Assembly (NCBI RefSeq): GCF_045679555.1 | Contig: NC_092098.1 | Location: 18,675,038 to 18,739,037 of the forward strand | Direction: 5' to 3' | Length of the DNA stretch: 64,000 nucleotides | DNA from: Salvelinus alpinus | Taxonomy: Eukaryota; Chordata; Actinopteri; Salmoniformes; Salmonidae | Part shown: piece by piece, positions 1 to 12,700 of the stretch | How the letters are laid out: each line of letters opens with the position of its first letter | How positions within the stretch are numbered: position 1 is the stretch's first letter | Notes under the pieces: model-generated | Databases searched by the model: none | Told to the model about the DNA's origin: nothing | Seen by the model: the letters and a program-made list of their open reading frames with translations, nothing else | Program-made: the position numbers and the translations under genes

Positions 1-311
1 ATCCCTATTTACATGACTACAGATCGCATTGCGCTTTTCCTGCTGGCTGCCAATCCAAGGCATCAGAACTTTAAAAAAAAACAAATGCAATGTGCAGGGC
101 AGAAGCATTAATGCATGTCTTTGTCTTTAGGATTCCAGCTCTACATTTGCACTTCTACATATACACCTGTACTTAGACACCTGCTCATTTGGTTTAACAT
201 ACTCTTATACTCAGACCATTGTTCATCTAAAAACAGAATACTTGAATTCCTGTGTATTGAGAATCCATACAATCTGTTTCAGCAAAAGAATGAGAAATGA
301 GCAGTGTCCTT

Positions 312-317
312 TTTATT
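312..317 (-). terminator. candidate gab3 polyadenylation signal AATAAA
   Basis: AATAAA on the minus strand, about 325 bases after the gab3 stop. A second AATAAA lies at 507-512. Which is used cannot be told from sequence. Confidence 0.35.
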
Positions 318-640
318 GAGTAACATTTAATACAAAAACAGCACTGTAACACAGTGTATGGTAAAGTGACATTCACAGTGTAACTTTGATGTCATATTTG
401 TACAGTGAATTTTGATGACCACAAACCAGTTATTTAAACTGTCTTTGACAACACTGTCTACTTTCTTCTCTCATAGATGTTTATATCTGATGCATTTCAA
501 AGTGCTTTTATTTTGTACATGAAAGAAGAACTGCTCTCTTTGAGGTAAGTTACCATCTCTTATGACAGATTTTGTATGTGATGTTGCATTTGCTCCACTT
601 GTTTTGTGAAATGGAAAGTCGTGTTTTTTCCCCACCCGAT

Positions 641-757
641 TTACACTTTAGACTGCCGAACATCCTTCCACTCCATCTTAGTGTTCTGCAGGGCCTGAGT
701 CTTCTTCTCATCCACCTGCACATAGTCCACCCTGTGTTCATCAGCAAGGAGGGGCTT
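641..757 (-). CDS. gab3: gab3 coding exon 10 (C-terminus, second SHP2 motif)
   Basis: Thirty-eight residues beginning [20 protein letters not shown] and ending DVRQSKV, then TAA at 643-641. The VDYVQVD motif at Y556 and the DVRQSKV tail are GAB3 hallmarks. Confidence 0.95.
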   Translation of the reverse strand, partial: KPLLADEHRVDYVQVDEKKTQALQNTKMEWKDVRQSKV

Positions 758-3700
758 CTGGAAGACATCCCAGCAGAGTTGGTGTACAGTCAACTAAGGT
801 AATTACATTATTCAATCAAAACCTGTATCCAGAATGGAACTACCAGTCTTACATTTCGGGTCCCGTGCGGCTCAGTTGGTGGAGCAGAGCACTTTGTGGG
901 TTTGATACTCACGGGGACCAGTATGAAAAAGCACTAAAAGGTATGCACTCACTGTAAGTTGCTCTGAAAAAGAGCATCTGTTAAATGACTAAAATGTAAA
1001 TGTACATAGATTACCTTTCTCCCCTTTCCATAAAGTGAAAATCTATTTTAAATTGATTCTGTTTAGTCAGTTATTCAGTGGATATAATGCAGTCTTATAG
1101 TTAGTTGCATGTAATATGTCCCCTATGCTTCAGACTGAAGGAAAGCATTAGTATTCCTTTCGCTATGTCTTTTGCAGATTGAGAGTGAATGACTTGTCAC
1201 CAAAACAATGAGTCACTGACATTATTGTCTCACAGTATGCAGCTGCCTGATTCATTACCATGGAAATGGACACAGCTACACCCTGCAAGTGCTATTTCAT
1301 TCTTATCACACATTTGCTTGAATTTGAGCCAAAACCACAATGTAATGTATTGTTTACCTCTGGGCTATTGAATCCAGATGGAAGATGGGACAATAAAACC
1401 AAACAAATGAAATGATACATACAATTTTTGTATGTTGTTCACTGTTTTAAAGTCTGACCAGTATGTGTGTTTTCAAATACTATTTAAATGAAAACCTATT
1501 TTGCACCCCTGCTCAGACGGTGACAGACCAATAATTTGGCTTGATTTCTAACATACGAGTCAATGCAAAGTGGCACTTCAAGAAAATGTCACATACAGAA
1601 TACAGATAAGGAGTCACCGAAGGACCTGTTGCCTAGATACAGGCGCATGGCGCACATTCAATTGGAGATTGAACGATAAGAGTGAGCAAAGCAACAAATG
1701 TCAGATTATTCCCCTAGATTGGTAATAGTAGCAATAATGAAAATGTATGACACCAATCTGTCTACTATCATGCGTATCAATTAAGCATGGAGAGACAAAG
1801 TTGTATTACTGTACAGGGGATTTTTCAATTAAAAAGTAATTGCCCACACACACTAGAATGACCAGAGGGAATTGCAGTGGATGATGACTGTAATTTGAAG
1901 TCCTTAAAGCTGCCAGTGGCAGCTCAAAGTGAAAGACAGGCACTTCTAACGCCGTTAAATGGTTGAATTGATTCCATGTCTTGCTTTGGAGACAAACCCA
2001 TTCCCACCATTTGACCTCTATTTATTCAATCAAGCTTACCTTTTGCACAGGAGACGGGGATGCGGAATTGAAATCCAGTGAAAGGTAGTCAAGGTTTGAT
2101 CTCCTAAACCACGGCTGGGTGGCTCCCTCGTTTGTAGAGAAGAACAGCTGCCTTGACTCCTGAAATTAAAGTAATCTCATTTACAATGAGGCTCACTTCA
2201 TATTCATCTCTGAATATGGTGTCATATGATCCACCAATACTGAACACTTTCCATTTGTATCGCTAGTTTCAGGTGAAGATCAATTGTCATATTTTAAGCC
2301 TTTCTTGGTACTGCAAACATGAATTAATAATTGTGATGCTCAAACCTTTATTCCTTTGCTTTAGGCAGTTTGGAACTCTGAGTTTAGACAGAACTGCTGA
2401 ATTATTCATGGAGGGGAGGAAAGCAGTCTACCTATACAGTGACTGGGGTACTTTCTTCTCTCTCTGTAGATTGTGGAAACAAAAGTGTATATGTATAACT
2501 ATTTGTGATGTCAATATACATGCAGAAGGTAACTTTACTGTTGGAATGCTGCTGGCTTCTTGGTCTCCTTTAATTCCCAGTTGTCCTTGTCTTCTCTCCA
2601 GTAGGACTTGCAGTGCATTTCTGGGAACAACACAAACAAACATACCAACACACAAACAAATTAATCAATTTTCCCCTCCTTTTTTCATTTTAGAATTTGG
2701 ACAGAAAGAGAGCTGAGAGTTCAGGGTGGATATAGTTATATCTCTGACTCACCCTGGCTCTGTCATGGTTCTGATCAGAGGCATATGAGTTGGACATTCT
2801 CTTATAGTGGACAGGCCCCTCAGGTCCAGTGGTGGAGGCCGGGCTGCGAACCAGAGAAACAACATGGTGAGATGAGGCAAGCAACCCTCAAATTCTCTAT
2901 TGGACAATAATGATCAGGTCTACTTTCCTCCAAACAAAGGGCATTTGTGTTGAAATAGCAATATTTCAAAAAGAGCCATGCTGCAAATACTGTCCCGAAA
3001 GAAGACTTTCACAGACGAAGACATGTATCCAATAGTGGGTCTTGTGGGAGTCACAAGGTTCAATAGAATGTAAAACCTTATTCATTTTGCTTTCAGCAAA
3101 ATACATGCTTATGAAAGCATTTTTTTATGCTTCCTCTACTGAGTACGATGATTGAATAGATTATGTAGCCCTTTAGACAGGACTTTTTCCTTCCTTTTTG
3201 CTCATTACCTCTCCTGCGTGGTTTGAGATCCCTGTTGATTGGAGGTGGTTCTAAATCCCCAGGTAGACCTGCAGTGGGAAAGGGGGTGGGAGCGAGAGGG
3301 GCCTCTGTTTTGCCATTAGCCTTGAGGAAGCTGATTGTAGTGGGGCTCATAGGGATGTAGCCGTCCGATACATCTTCACCAACACAGACAGGTGGAGAGG
3401 CCATGGGCACGTACGAGTCCTCATGGCAGTTTGGACTTTGAGTGGCAATGAAACGTGGCTGCAAAAAGACAACAAGACCAGACCAACTTGGAAATGTGTA
3501 GTAGACCATGGCTTATAATGATGTAGAAAGGTCACTTGTAAATCCTGTATTGTTTGACATTCAAGAAGGCAAAAAATTACAGTTGACAATTATTACCTGC
3601 TATGAACTGTCCAACAACATTATGTCCAAAACATTTTGTAGTATTGAAAATGCCCATCAGTTCCCATCGATTGCAAGTACATGTGTTCTTACCAAATTAA

Positions 3701-6700
3701 GACTGAGCCTTTTGTTCCTGCTCCTCAGTGCACTCCCCTCAATGTCTTCTAGATTAGACAGAAATATCGCTGATGAAGGCGGTTGTGATGTTATATAACA
3801 GAAAAAATGACACTGTGTGGTTGGAAACATGATTGGTCAGAATCAATACATGTGCTGACTGTATATATTACATATACCATATAATATATACCAGTTTATG
3901 GAGCCAGGTATGAAGGGCCTAGACTGAAGGACTCTGCTGGTTATATACTGTACCTCTTCTGAAGTGGTCTGGCAGGCCTGACAGAGAGATCCTCCGGGGG
4001 ATGAGTGCAGGTTGGCCTGTGAGCTGCTGCCCAACCCCACCCAGAGGCCTATGGGAGCCCTCATCACTAAGGTGCTCTGAGAGGTGGATAGACTTGGGGG
4101 GCAGAGGAGGGGGAGTTAGTCCATCAGTAGTTACCTCCAATATGGCAGAAGAATATGGCTTATCAAACTGGAAGATGTCGGGTGTACGGTTGAGAGTTCG
4201 AGGAGAGTTCGAGGATGACGTGGGGCCACATGGGGCGCTGGAAGGGGGGTCATGCATCCTTATGTGGGGGAAGGGGGACGGAGATGGTCCAGTGTGGGGA
4301 AAGGGAGACAGAGAAGGATCAGGTGAAGAGAAGACATCTTCTGTAGTAGCGTCTGATGAATTTTGTTCCAGAGATCGCTCAGAGTTTGAAAAGCTGTCAC
4401 ATCTATAAAATAAAGAAAAAGGGAAATACAGTGCTTATTGTTTATCATCATTAAAACAATGTGTGGATATGGTGTCCAGTTTGAGGTTTGAGAGGTATAG
4501 GCTACATACCTAAAGATGCTGAACCTCCCTGTCTCACACTGTGAGAGGAAGAGGTAGTCCATTGGATGGTTGGGATTCATCAGGCTGGGCATCTCAACTC
4601 TGCTGTTGCCATAGGCCATGAAGTCATGGTTGGAAGTGAATGACATGTTTCGGGAGAGAGCAGGTGAAGGCTGCTGGGAGGTTGGGTTGTGCGAAAAACC
4701 TTCCTCTGATTCTGAAAAAACAGATATGTGGGGAGAGAGCAAGAGAGAGAGAATATAAGGAATAGAGAGAAAAGAGAGAAGAAATCCATAGTTTCTACAT
4801 TAGTTCTGAGCTGGCTCAGCATAATGTTACATTCATTAGGCCAGAGTCAAACAGGAATCCTGATCTGTCTCTTGACAAATGTGATCTCTGAGACGTAGTT
4901 GTCAATGATCTCCAGCAGGTGGCAGTGGAATGAATTTGAGCAGTGCTTTAAATGCTTTTGCTCTTGTCCATGCCCCTTTACCCTAAACAAAGCCCCTACC
5001 ATATAGCTATGCAGACTGAGCAGCCCCTCTGCTAAAAGAACATCCACTATGGTACAATATAATCACAACACCTGTGTATGTATAAACATGTTGTATGTTG
5101 TATAAACATGTGACATGCATATAAACATTATCTCACCAGCACCATAAAACATAAGAATGAGAAGAAAAAAGAACAGGCAGTTTAAATATGGAAAAAAAGA
5201 AAGACCATTCTTAACTTCTCCAAACCATATACAGTACATATTTTGTGTCTGTACAGCGCATTCGGAAAGTACTCAGACCCTTAACTTTTCCACATTTAGT
5301 TAGTTTACAGCCTTATTCTAAAATGGATTAAATAAAAATGTCCTCATCAATCTACACACAATAGTCCTTAATGACGAAGCAAAAACAGGTTTTGAATTTT
5401 TTGCAAATGTACAAAAAATTTGAAACAGAAATACCTTATTTACATAAGTATTCAGACCCTTTATTATGAGACTCGAAATTGAGCTCAGGTGCATCCTGTT
5501 TCCATTTATCATCCTTGAGATGTTTCTTAAACTTGATTGGAGTCCAAATGTGGTAAATTCAATTTATTGGACATGATTTGGAAGGCACACACCAGTCTAT
5601 ATTAGGTCCCACAGTTGACAGTGGATGTCAGAGCAAAAACCAAACCATGAGGTAGAAGAAATTGTCCGTAGAGCTCTGAGACAGGATTATGTCGAGGCAT
5701 AAATCTGGGGAAGGGTACCAAAAAATGTCGGCAGCATTGAAGGTCCCCAAGAACACAGTGGCCTCCGTCGTTCTTAAATTAAAAAAGTTTGGAACCACCA
5801 AGACTCTTCCTAGAGCTGGCCGCCCGGCCAAACTGAGCAATCGAGGGAGAAGGGCCTTGGTCAAGTAGGTACCAAGAACCTGATGGTCACTCTGACAGAG
5901 CTCCAGAGTTCCTCTGTGGAGATGGGATAACTTTCCAGAAGGACAACCATCTCTGCAGCACTCCACCAATCAGGCCTTTATGGTAGAGTGGCCAGCCGGA
6001 AGCCACTCCTCAGTAAAAGGCACATGACAGCCTGCTCGGAGTTTGCCAAATGGCACCTAAAGGACTCTCAGACCATGAGAAACAAGATTCTCTGGTCTGA
6101 TGAAACCAAGATTGAACTCTTTCGCCTGAATGCTAAGCATCATGTCTGGAGGAAACATGATACCATCCCTATGGTGAAGCATCGTGGTTGCAGCATCATG
6201 CTGTGGAGATGTATTTCAAATGCAGGGACTGGGAGACTAGTCAGGATCAAAGGAAAGATGAACGGAGAAAAGTACAGAGAGATCCTTGATGAAAACCTGT
6301 TCCAGCTCGCTCAGGACCTCAGACTGGGGTGAATGTTCACCTTCCAACAGGACAACGACCCTAAGCACAGAGCCAAGACAATGCAGGAGTGGCTTCGGGA
6401 CAAGGCTCTGAATGTCCTCAAGTGGCCTAGCCAGAGCCCGGGCTTGAACCTGATCGAACATCTCTGGAGAGACCTGAAAATAGCTGTGCAGCGACGCTCC
6501 CCATCCAACCTGACAAAGATTGAGAGGATCTGCAGAGAATAATGGGAGAAACTCCCCAAATACAGGTGTGCCAAGCTTGTAGCATCATGCCCAAGAAGAC
6601 TCAAGGCTGTAATCGCTGCCAAAGGTGCTTCAACAAACTACTGAGTAAAGTGTCTGAATACTTATGTAAATGTGATATTTCAAAATGTCTAAAAACCTGT

Positions 6701-9700
6701 TTTTGCTTTGTCATTATGGGGTATTGTGTGTAGATTGATGAGGGGGAAAAAACTATTTCATCAATTTTAGAACAAGGCTGTAAAGTAACAAAATGTGGAA
6801 GTTGTCAAGGGGTCTGAATAATTTCCGAATGCGCTGTATAGTTGTTTTTTTGAGTTTTCTACTGAAAATGTTTGAGGCAAGGTGCTGACTAGTGGAACAC
6901 AGCTATAACTATTTGTTTTCTTATAAAATGGTTTTAGTTGAGCAGTGAGACATGCAGACAGGAGCGTGAGATCTATATGGTCAGGATATAAGGGGAAACA
7001 TCCATGTTATCATCATTGGTCCTCCCAGGATTTCTCCATTGGGCCCAACTAATAGGGAGTTTTTGCTCCTGGCTGCCGTACACCGTCTCAAACGCGGTTA
7101 GCTCCAAGGAGTACAGGCTGGGTCAAGGGATCCATTGAAGTACAATTGTACCCCGCCTTCCATCTCCGACATGGAGCGTACCGAAGGGCCCGTTAAGTAG
7201 TATTTCACTTAATCATTGGCAATCATCTCTGCTTGGCTTTCAGTAACTGAGTTCATTATAGTTATAAAGACCTAGTACAGTATGGGGGAGATAACATGGG
7301 TTTGATCTATAAACGCTTTGTATATTTATATTTCTACAGACAATGAGATGCACTGTGAAAAAATGAATACTGAATGCTCTAATTAGTTATGTATTTATAA
7401 GACTCATACTGTAACATCAGGCAGAGCCTAAACTTCTTATTTTTTCAGCACATGAAACAGCAGATAAAAATAAACAATTGTGGCAGTATCTCTTGTGTGT
7501 TTCTTTCACAATGGATTTATCACAGTGTGTGGATTGAATTACGTTCACATTCATACATTTAGTATTTTCTTCTTTTTTTGTGTAATGAATAGTCAACAAG
7601 TTCAGAATTTCATTGACTTAATGTCTCACATTGTGTTATCTTTCCCAGTTATGTGGTTTGCTACTGTTCCTCAGGGCTATAATCTCTTATCTTTGTCTGT
7701 ATATCATGTAGTCTGCCCTATCTGCTCCACACAGACAACACTGTTTTACTAAATGTTCCAACTGCCAACTCTTATTAACTCCAAACCAGAGGGAGAGCTG
7801 TGGAAAAGACATGCAGGCAAGAGAGCATGGTTTCTAAGTGTTCAAGCATCCACCTCCAACTGTTCAAGCATCACCCTGGCTGAACTTCCATGCCTGTAGA
7901 GAGTTGTAATGTCTATGGCACTATGAGTTTCACAGAGAAAGATAGCTAGTAACGGAATTGGGTAAAATAAATCAGATTTTACTGCAGCTCTGTCCACCGC
8001 TTTACTATATGTTTGTAATTAAAAAAAGATGTCACTTTGGCACATTTTTCAGATGTAAGTGGTGTCTTTTCAAAATGTTGTAGTTAATCTCAAACCATTT
8101 TTTATTAAATATAATTAGTAAAACGTTATTGGTGTATATCACCTTGTCACACCTGTCTTTGTGATTGTCTCCACCCCCCTCCAGGTGTCGCCCATCTTCC
8201 CCATTATCCCCTGTGTATTTATACCTGTGTTCTCTGTTTGTCTGCTGCCAGTTTGTCTTGTTTGTCAAGTCCAGCATTTTTGTTCTCAGCTTCTGTTTTT
8301 CCAGTCTCTCTTTTTCTTGCCCTCCTGGTTTTGACCCTTGCCTGTCCTGACTCTGAGCCCGCCTGCCGTCCGGTACCGTTGCCCTACCTCTGGTTCAATG
8401 ACCCCTGCCTGCCTTGACCTGTCTATTGCCTGCTCTTGTTGGATTATTAAACCATTGTTAATTTGACGTGTCTTCATCTTGGTCTTACATACCTGATACA
8501 CCTTTTCTATGTGACTTTTCAACTGATACATTATCACATTTCTCTCTGCTTAACAAAATCCATCAGTTTACAGTGTATTTCAGATAATGAGTAGAATATA
8601 TTGTTATATACCACCCAGGTATTTCAGCAGTGCATTGACTGGACACGTCCGGTTTCTTTTATACTGTTTTTCACTCTGTGTATTTAAATACATTATTCTC
8701 TACATAACTCATTCTAATAAACTGTACCTACTACTGTACATTGTATTTTTGTTATACTGTTTATACACACTGTCTATTTATATGCTGGATTCTTGACATA
8801 GCTCACTGTAATAAATCTACTGCTGTACATATCATTCTTAGTACATATTTGTGGTGTATATACGGATAGATTGTGTTTGGATTACTTATTTAGTGTTATT
8901 TGGGTTGTTAACTTAAGGATCTGACCCTTTTTTTAAATGTTTGCCTAAAATGACATCTAAATCTAAATGCCTGTAGCTCAGGACCTGAAGCAAGGATATG
9001 CATATTATTGATATAATTTGAAAGGAAACACTTTGATGTTTGTGGAAATGTGAAATTAATGTAGGAGAATTTAACACATTAGATCTGGTAAAAGATAATA
9101 CAAAGAAAAAAAAATGTTTTTTTTTGTACCATCATCTTTGAAATACAAGAGAGAGGTCACAATGTACTATTGCCGGTGAGGCACAATTTCGATTTTGGCC
9201 ACTAGATGGCAGCAGCTTATGTGCAAAATTTTTGACTGATTCAATGAACCATTGCATTGCTGTTCAAAATGTTGTATCAAGACTGCCCAAATGTGCCTAA
9301 TTGGTTTATTAATACATTTTCAAGTTCATAACTGTGCACAAATATAGATTTGTACAGTGCTCAGCTATATACACTGAACAAAAATATAAATGCAACATGC
9401 AACAATTTCAAAGATTTTATTAAGTTGCAGTTCAAATAAGGAAATCAGTCAATTGAAATAAATAAATGAGGCCCTAATCTACGGATTTCACATGACTGGG
9501 AATACAGATATACATCTGTTGGTCACAGACACCTTAAAAAAGGAAGGGGCGTGGATCAGAAAACCAGGCAGTATCTGGTGTGACCACCATTTGCCTCATG
9601 CAGCGAGACACATCTCCTTCGCATAAGGTTAATCAGGCTGTTGATTGTGGCATGTGGAATGTTGTTCCACTCCTCTTCAATGGCTGTGCGAAGTTGCTGG

Positions 9701-12700
9701 ATATTGGCGGGAACTGTTACACGCTGTTGTACATGTTGATCCAGAGCATCCCAAACATGCTCAATGGGTGACATATCTGGTGAGTATGCAGACCATGGAA
9801 GAACTGGGACATTTTCAGCTTCTAGGAATTGTGTATAGATCCTTGCGACATGGGGCAGTGCATTATCATGCTAAAACATGAGGTGATGGTGGTGGATGAA
9901 TGGCATGACAATGGGCCTCAGAATCTCATCACGTTATCTCCATCTATAAAATGCAATTGTGTTCATTGTCCGTAGCTTATGCCTGCTCATACCATAAACC
10001 CACCTCCATCATGTGGCACTCTGTTCACAACGTTGACATTAGCAAATAGTTCGGCCACACAAGGCCATACACGCTGTCTGCCATCTGCCAGGTACAGTTG
10101 AAACCAGGATTAATCCGTGAAGAGCACACTTCTCCAGTGTGCCAGTGGCCATCTAAGATGAGAATTTGCCCACTGAAGTCAGTTACGACGCCAAACTAAA
10201 GTCAGGTCAAAACCCTGGTGAGGACGACGAGCACGCAGATGAGCATCCCTGAGACGGCTTCTGACAGTTTGTGCAGAAATCCTTCGGTTGTGCAAACCCA
10301 CAGTTTCATCAGCTGTCCGGTTGGCTAGTCTCAAACGATCTCACAGGGGAAGAAGCTGGATATGGAGATCCTGGGCTGGCGTGGTTACACGTGGTCTGTG
10401 GTTGTGAGCTGGTTGGACGTACTGCCAAATTCTCTAAATCGATGTTAGAGGCGGCTTATGGTAGAGAAATTAACATTCAATTATTTGGCAACAGCTCTGG
10501 TGGACATTCCTGCAGTCAGCATGCCAATTGCACACTCCACTCAAAACTTCAGACATCTATGGTGTTGTGTGACAAAACTGCACATTTTAGCTTCTTGACA
10601 TGCCACACCTGTCAGGTGGATGGATTATCTTGGCAAATGAGAAATGGTCACTAACAGGGATGTAAACAAATTTGTCCACAAAATTTGAGAAAAATAATGT
10701 TTTTGTGCGTATGGATAATTTTTGGTGTCTTTTATTTCAGCTCATGAAACATGGGACCAAAACTTTACATGTTGCGTTTATATTTTTGTTCAGTGTATGT
10801 AAAATAGGCACTGTATTATTTTGGTTCAGTACAGTAGTTATCTGTTTTGAGACATTTGATTAAGTGACAGTTAAATGTACTGTTAACAAATGACAAGACA
10901 ATCATATAAAAGGTTATGTGAATATTGCATTAAAAAAAGAAAAAGAAAATACTTGAATATTGAAAGAGTTATTTGGTGCAGTGAACAAGTGACTTTGTGA
11001 ATTTGTTTGTTGTACAGATGTAGGATCTTAATTTGAGCCAATTTGCTACATCAGGAAAATAATTATTTAGCAACAGAAAATGTGAATTGTTATGTAGATT
11101 ATAAATAATGAACATCTTTGTAGGGGTTGATACATTTTTCGTAAGGGAAAATCAAGTCAGAAATTTCTAAGTGGAAGTTACAAACTTCAGAAGCCTTTTT
11201 AAAACTCAAATACACTACAAGTTTTAAACGTCCTGCATTGTAGGAAAGATCCTGCAACAGGGTGATCAAATTAAGATCCTACATCTGTACTTAGTCAACT
11301 GAAAATGAGTTTTGAAACATGAGTCATTTTGATTATCTGTTTAGAGTGTTGTACAAAGAGTTGTACCCCACACTAGTGAAAAATGTACCACACACTAGGG
11401 GAAAATGCATCAAAGTGATGGAAAAAAAAACTGTAGCACTCAGAATCTCTGCAAAATGATTTGATTATTGCTACAACATTGAGGTAGGTGAGTGCGTGCG
11501 TGTATGCATGTGTGAGTGCATTCTTACTTGTGAGTTTGTGTGTGGTGTGTGTGTGCATACATCTTTGTGTTTCTATCATTTAGTGTGCATGTACAGTGCA
11601 TTGGGACATTTTTCACACCCCTTCCCCTTTCCACATTTTGTTACATTACAGCCTTATTTTTTATTTATTTTTATTTTTTATTTTTAAATCCTCACCAATC
11701 TACACACAATACCCCATAATGACAAAGCTGTGTGTGCTGCCCATGCGTGTCAGTGCATTCGGAAAGTACTCAGACCCTTCACTTTTCCACACTTTGCTAG
11801 TTTACACCTTATTCTAAAATGGATTAAATAAAAATATCCTCATCTCACATTGTATACAGACTTATTTTTCTACTGTATTATTGACTGTATGTTTGTTTTA
11901 CTCCATGTGTAACTCTGTGTTGTTGTATGTGTCGAACTGCTTTGCTTTATCTTGGCCAGGTCGCAATTGTAAATGAGAACTTGTTCTCAACTAGCCTACC
12001 TGGTTAAATAAAGGTGAAATAGAAAATAAATGAATAAAAAGATCTACACACAATAGTCCATAATGATGAAGCGGGAAAAAAAATTGAAATGTTTTGCAAA
12101 TTTATTAAAAATAAAAGCTGAAATACCTTATTTACATAAGTATTCAGACCCTTTGCTATGAGACTCGAAATTGAGCTCAGGTGCAGCCTGTTTCTATTGA
12201 TCATCCTTGACAGCGGTGACGTGTCATTCAGGGCAGGTAGGGCAGAACCCCACCTGTTTTGAGCCACACCTGTTTAGCTATAAAAAATATATATATCTTT
12301 TATTTTTGTGTGCCTGTTTTGCATGTTATTTTGGCATTAAAAACGTGTAACATGTCAGTTTGCAAATGATGTAAAATAAATAAATAATTGCGTTAATAAA
12401 GCCACGGACAAACGTCTCTTTTTTGCTTTCTTGAGACACTACGTCACTGCAAAATGTACGGTTAGAGCTCGAACATTCAAGCCCCTTGGGTGCTGCCATC
12501 AACTTAAATTAGAAGTGCCCATCCAAGAAGGCTCAAAGTCATTGGCCACAGATATTACTACCGCAGCTTTGATTAGACTGATCATATCAACATCATTCTT
12601 TCAAAAAGGAGTGATCATCATGCATCAAGTCGGCAATCTACTGGCAAATCCTTTTCAATCCTTGTCATATGAAGAGAAAATATAGATAAAACGTTTCAGT

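Noticed and set aside
3508..3798. A 96-residue plus-strand open frame
   Set aside because: It overlaps gab3 exon 5 and intron sequence on the opposite strand, without motif or start context.
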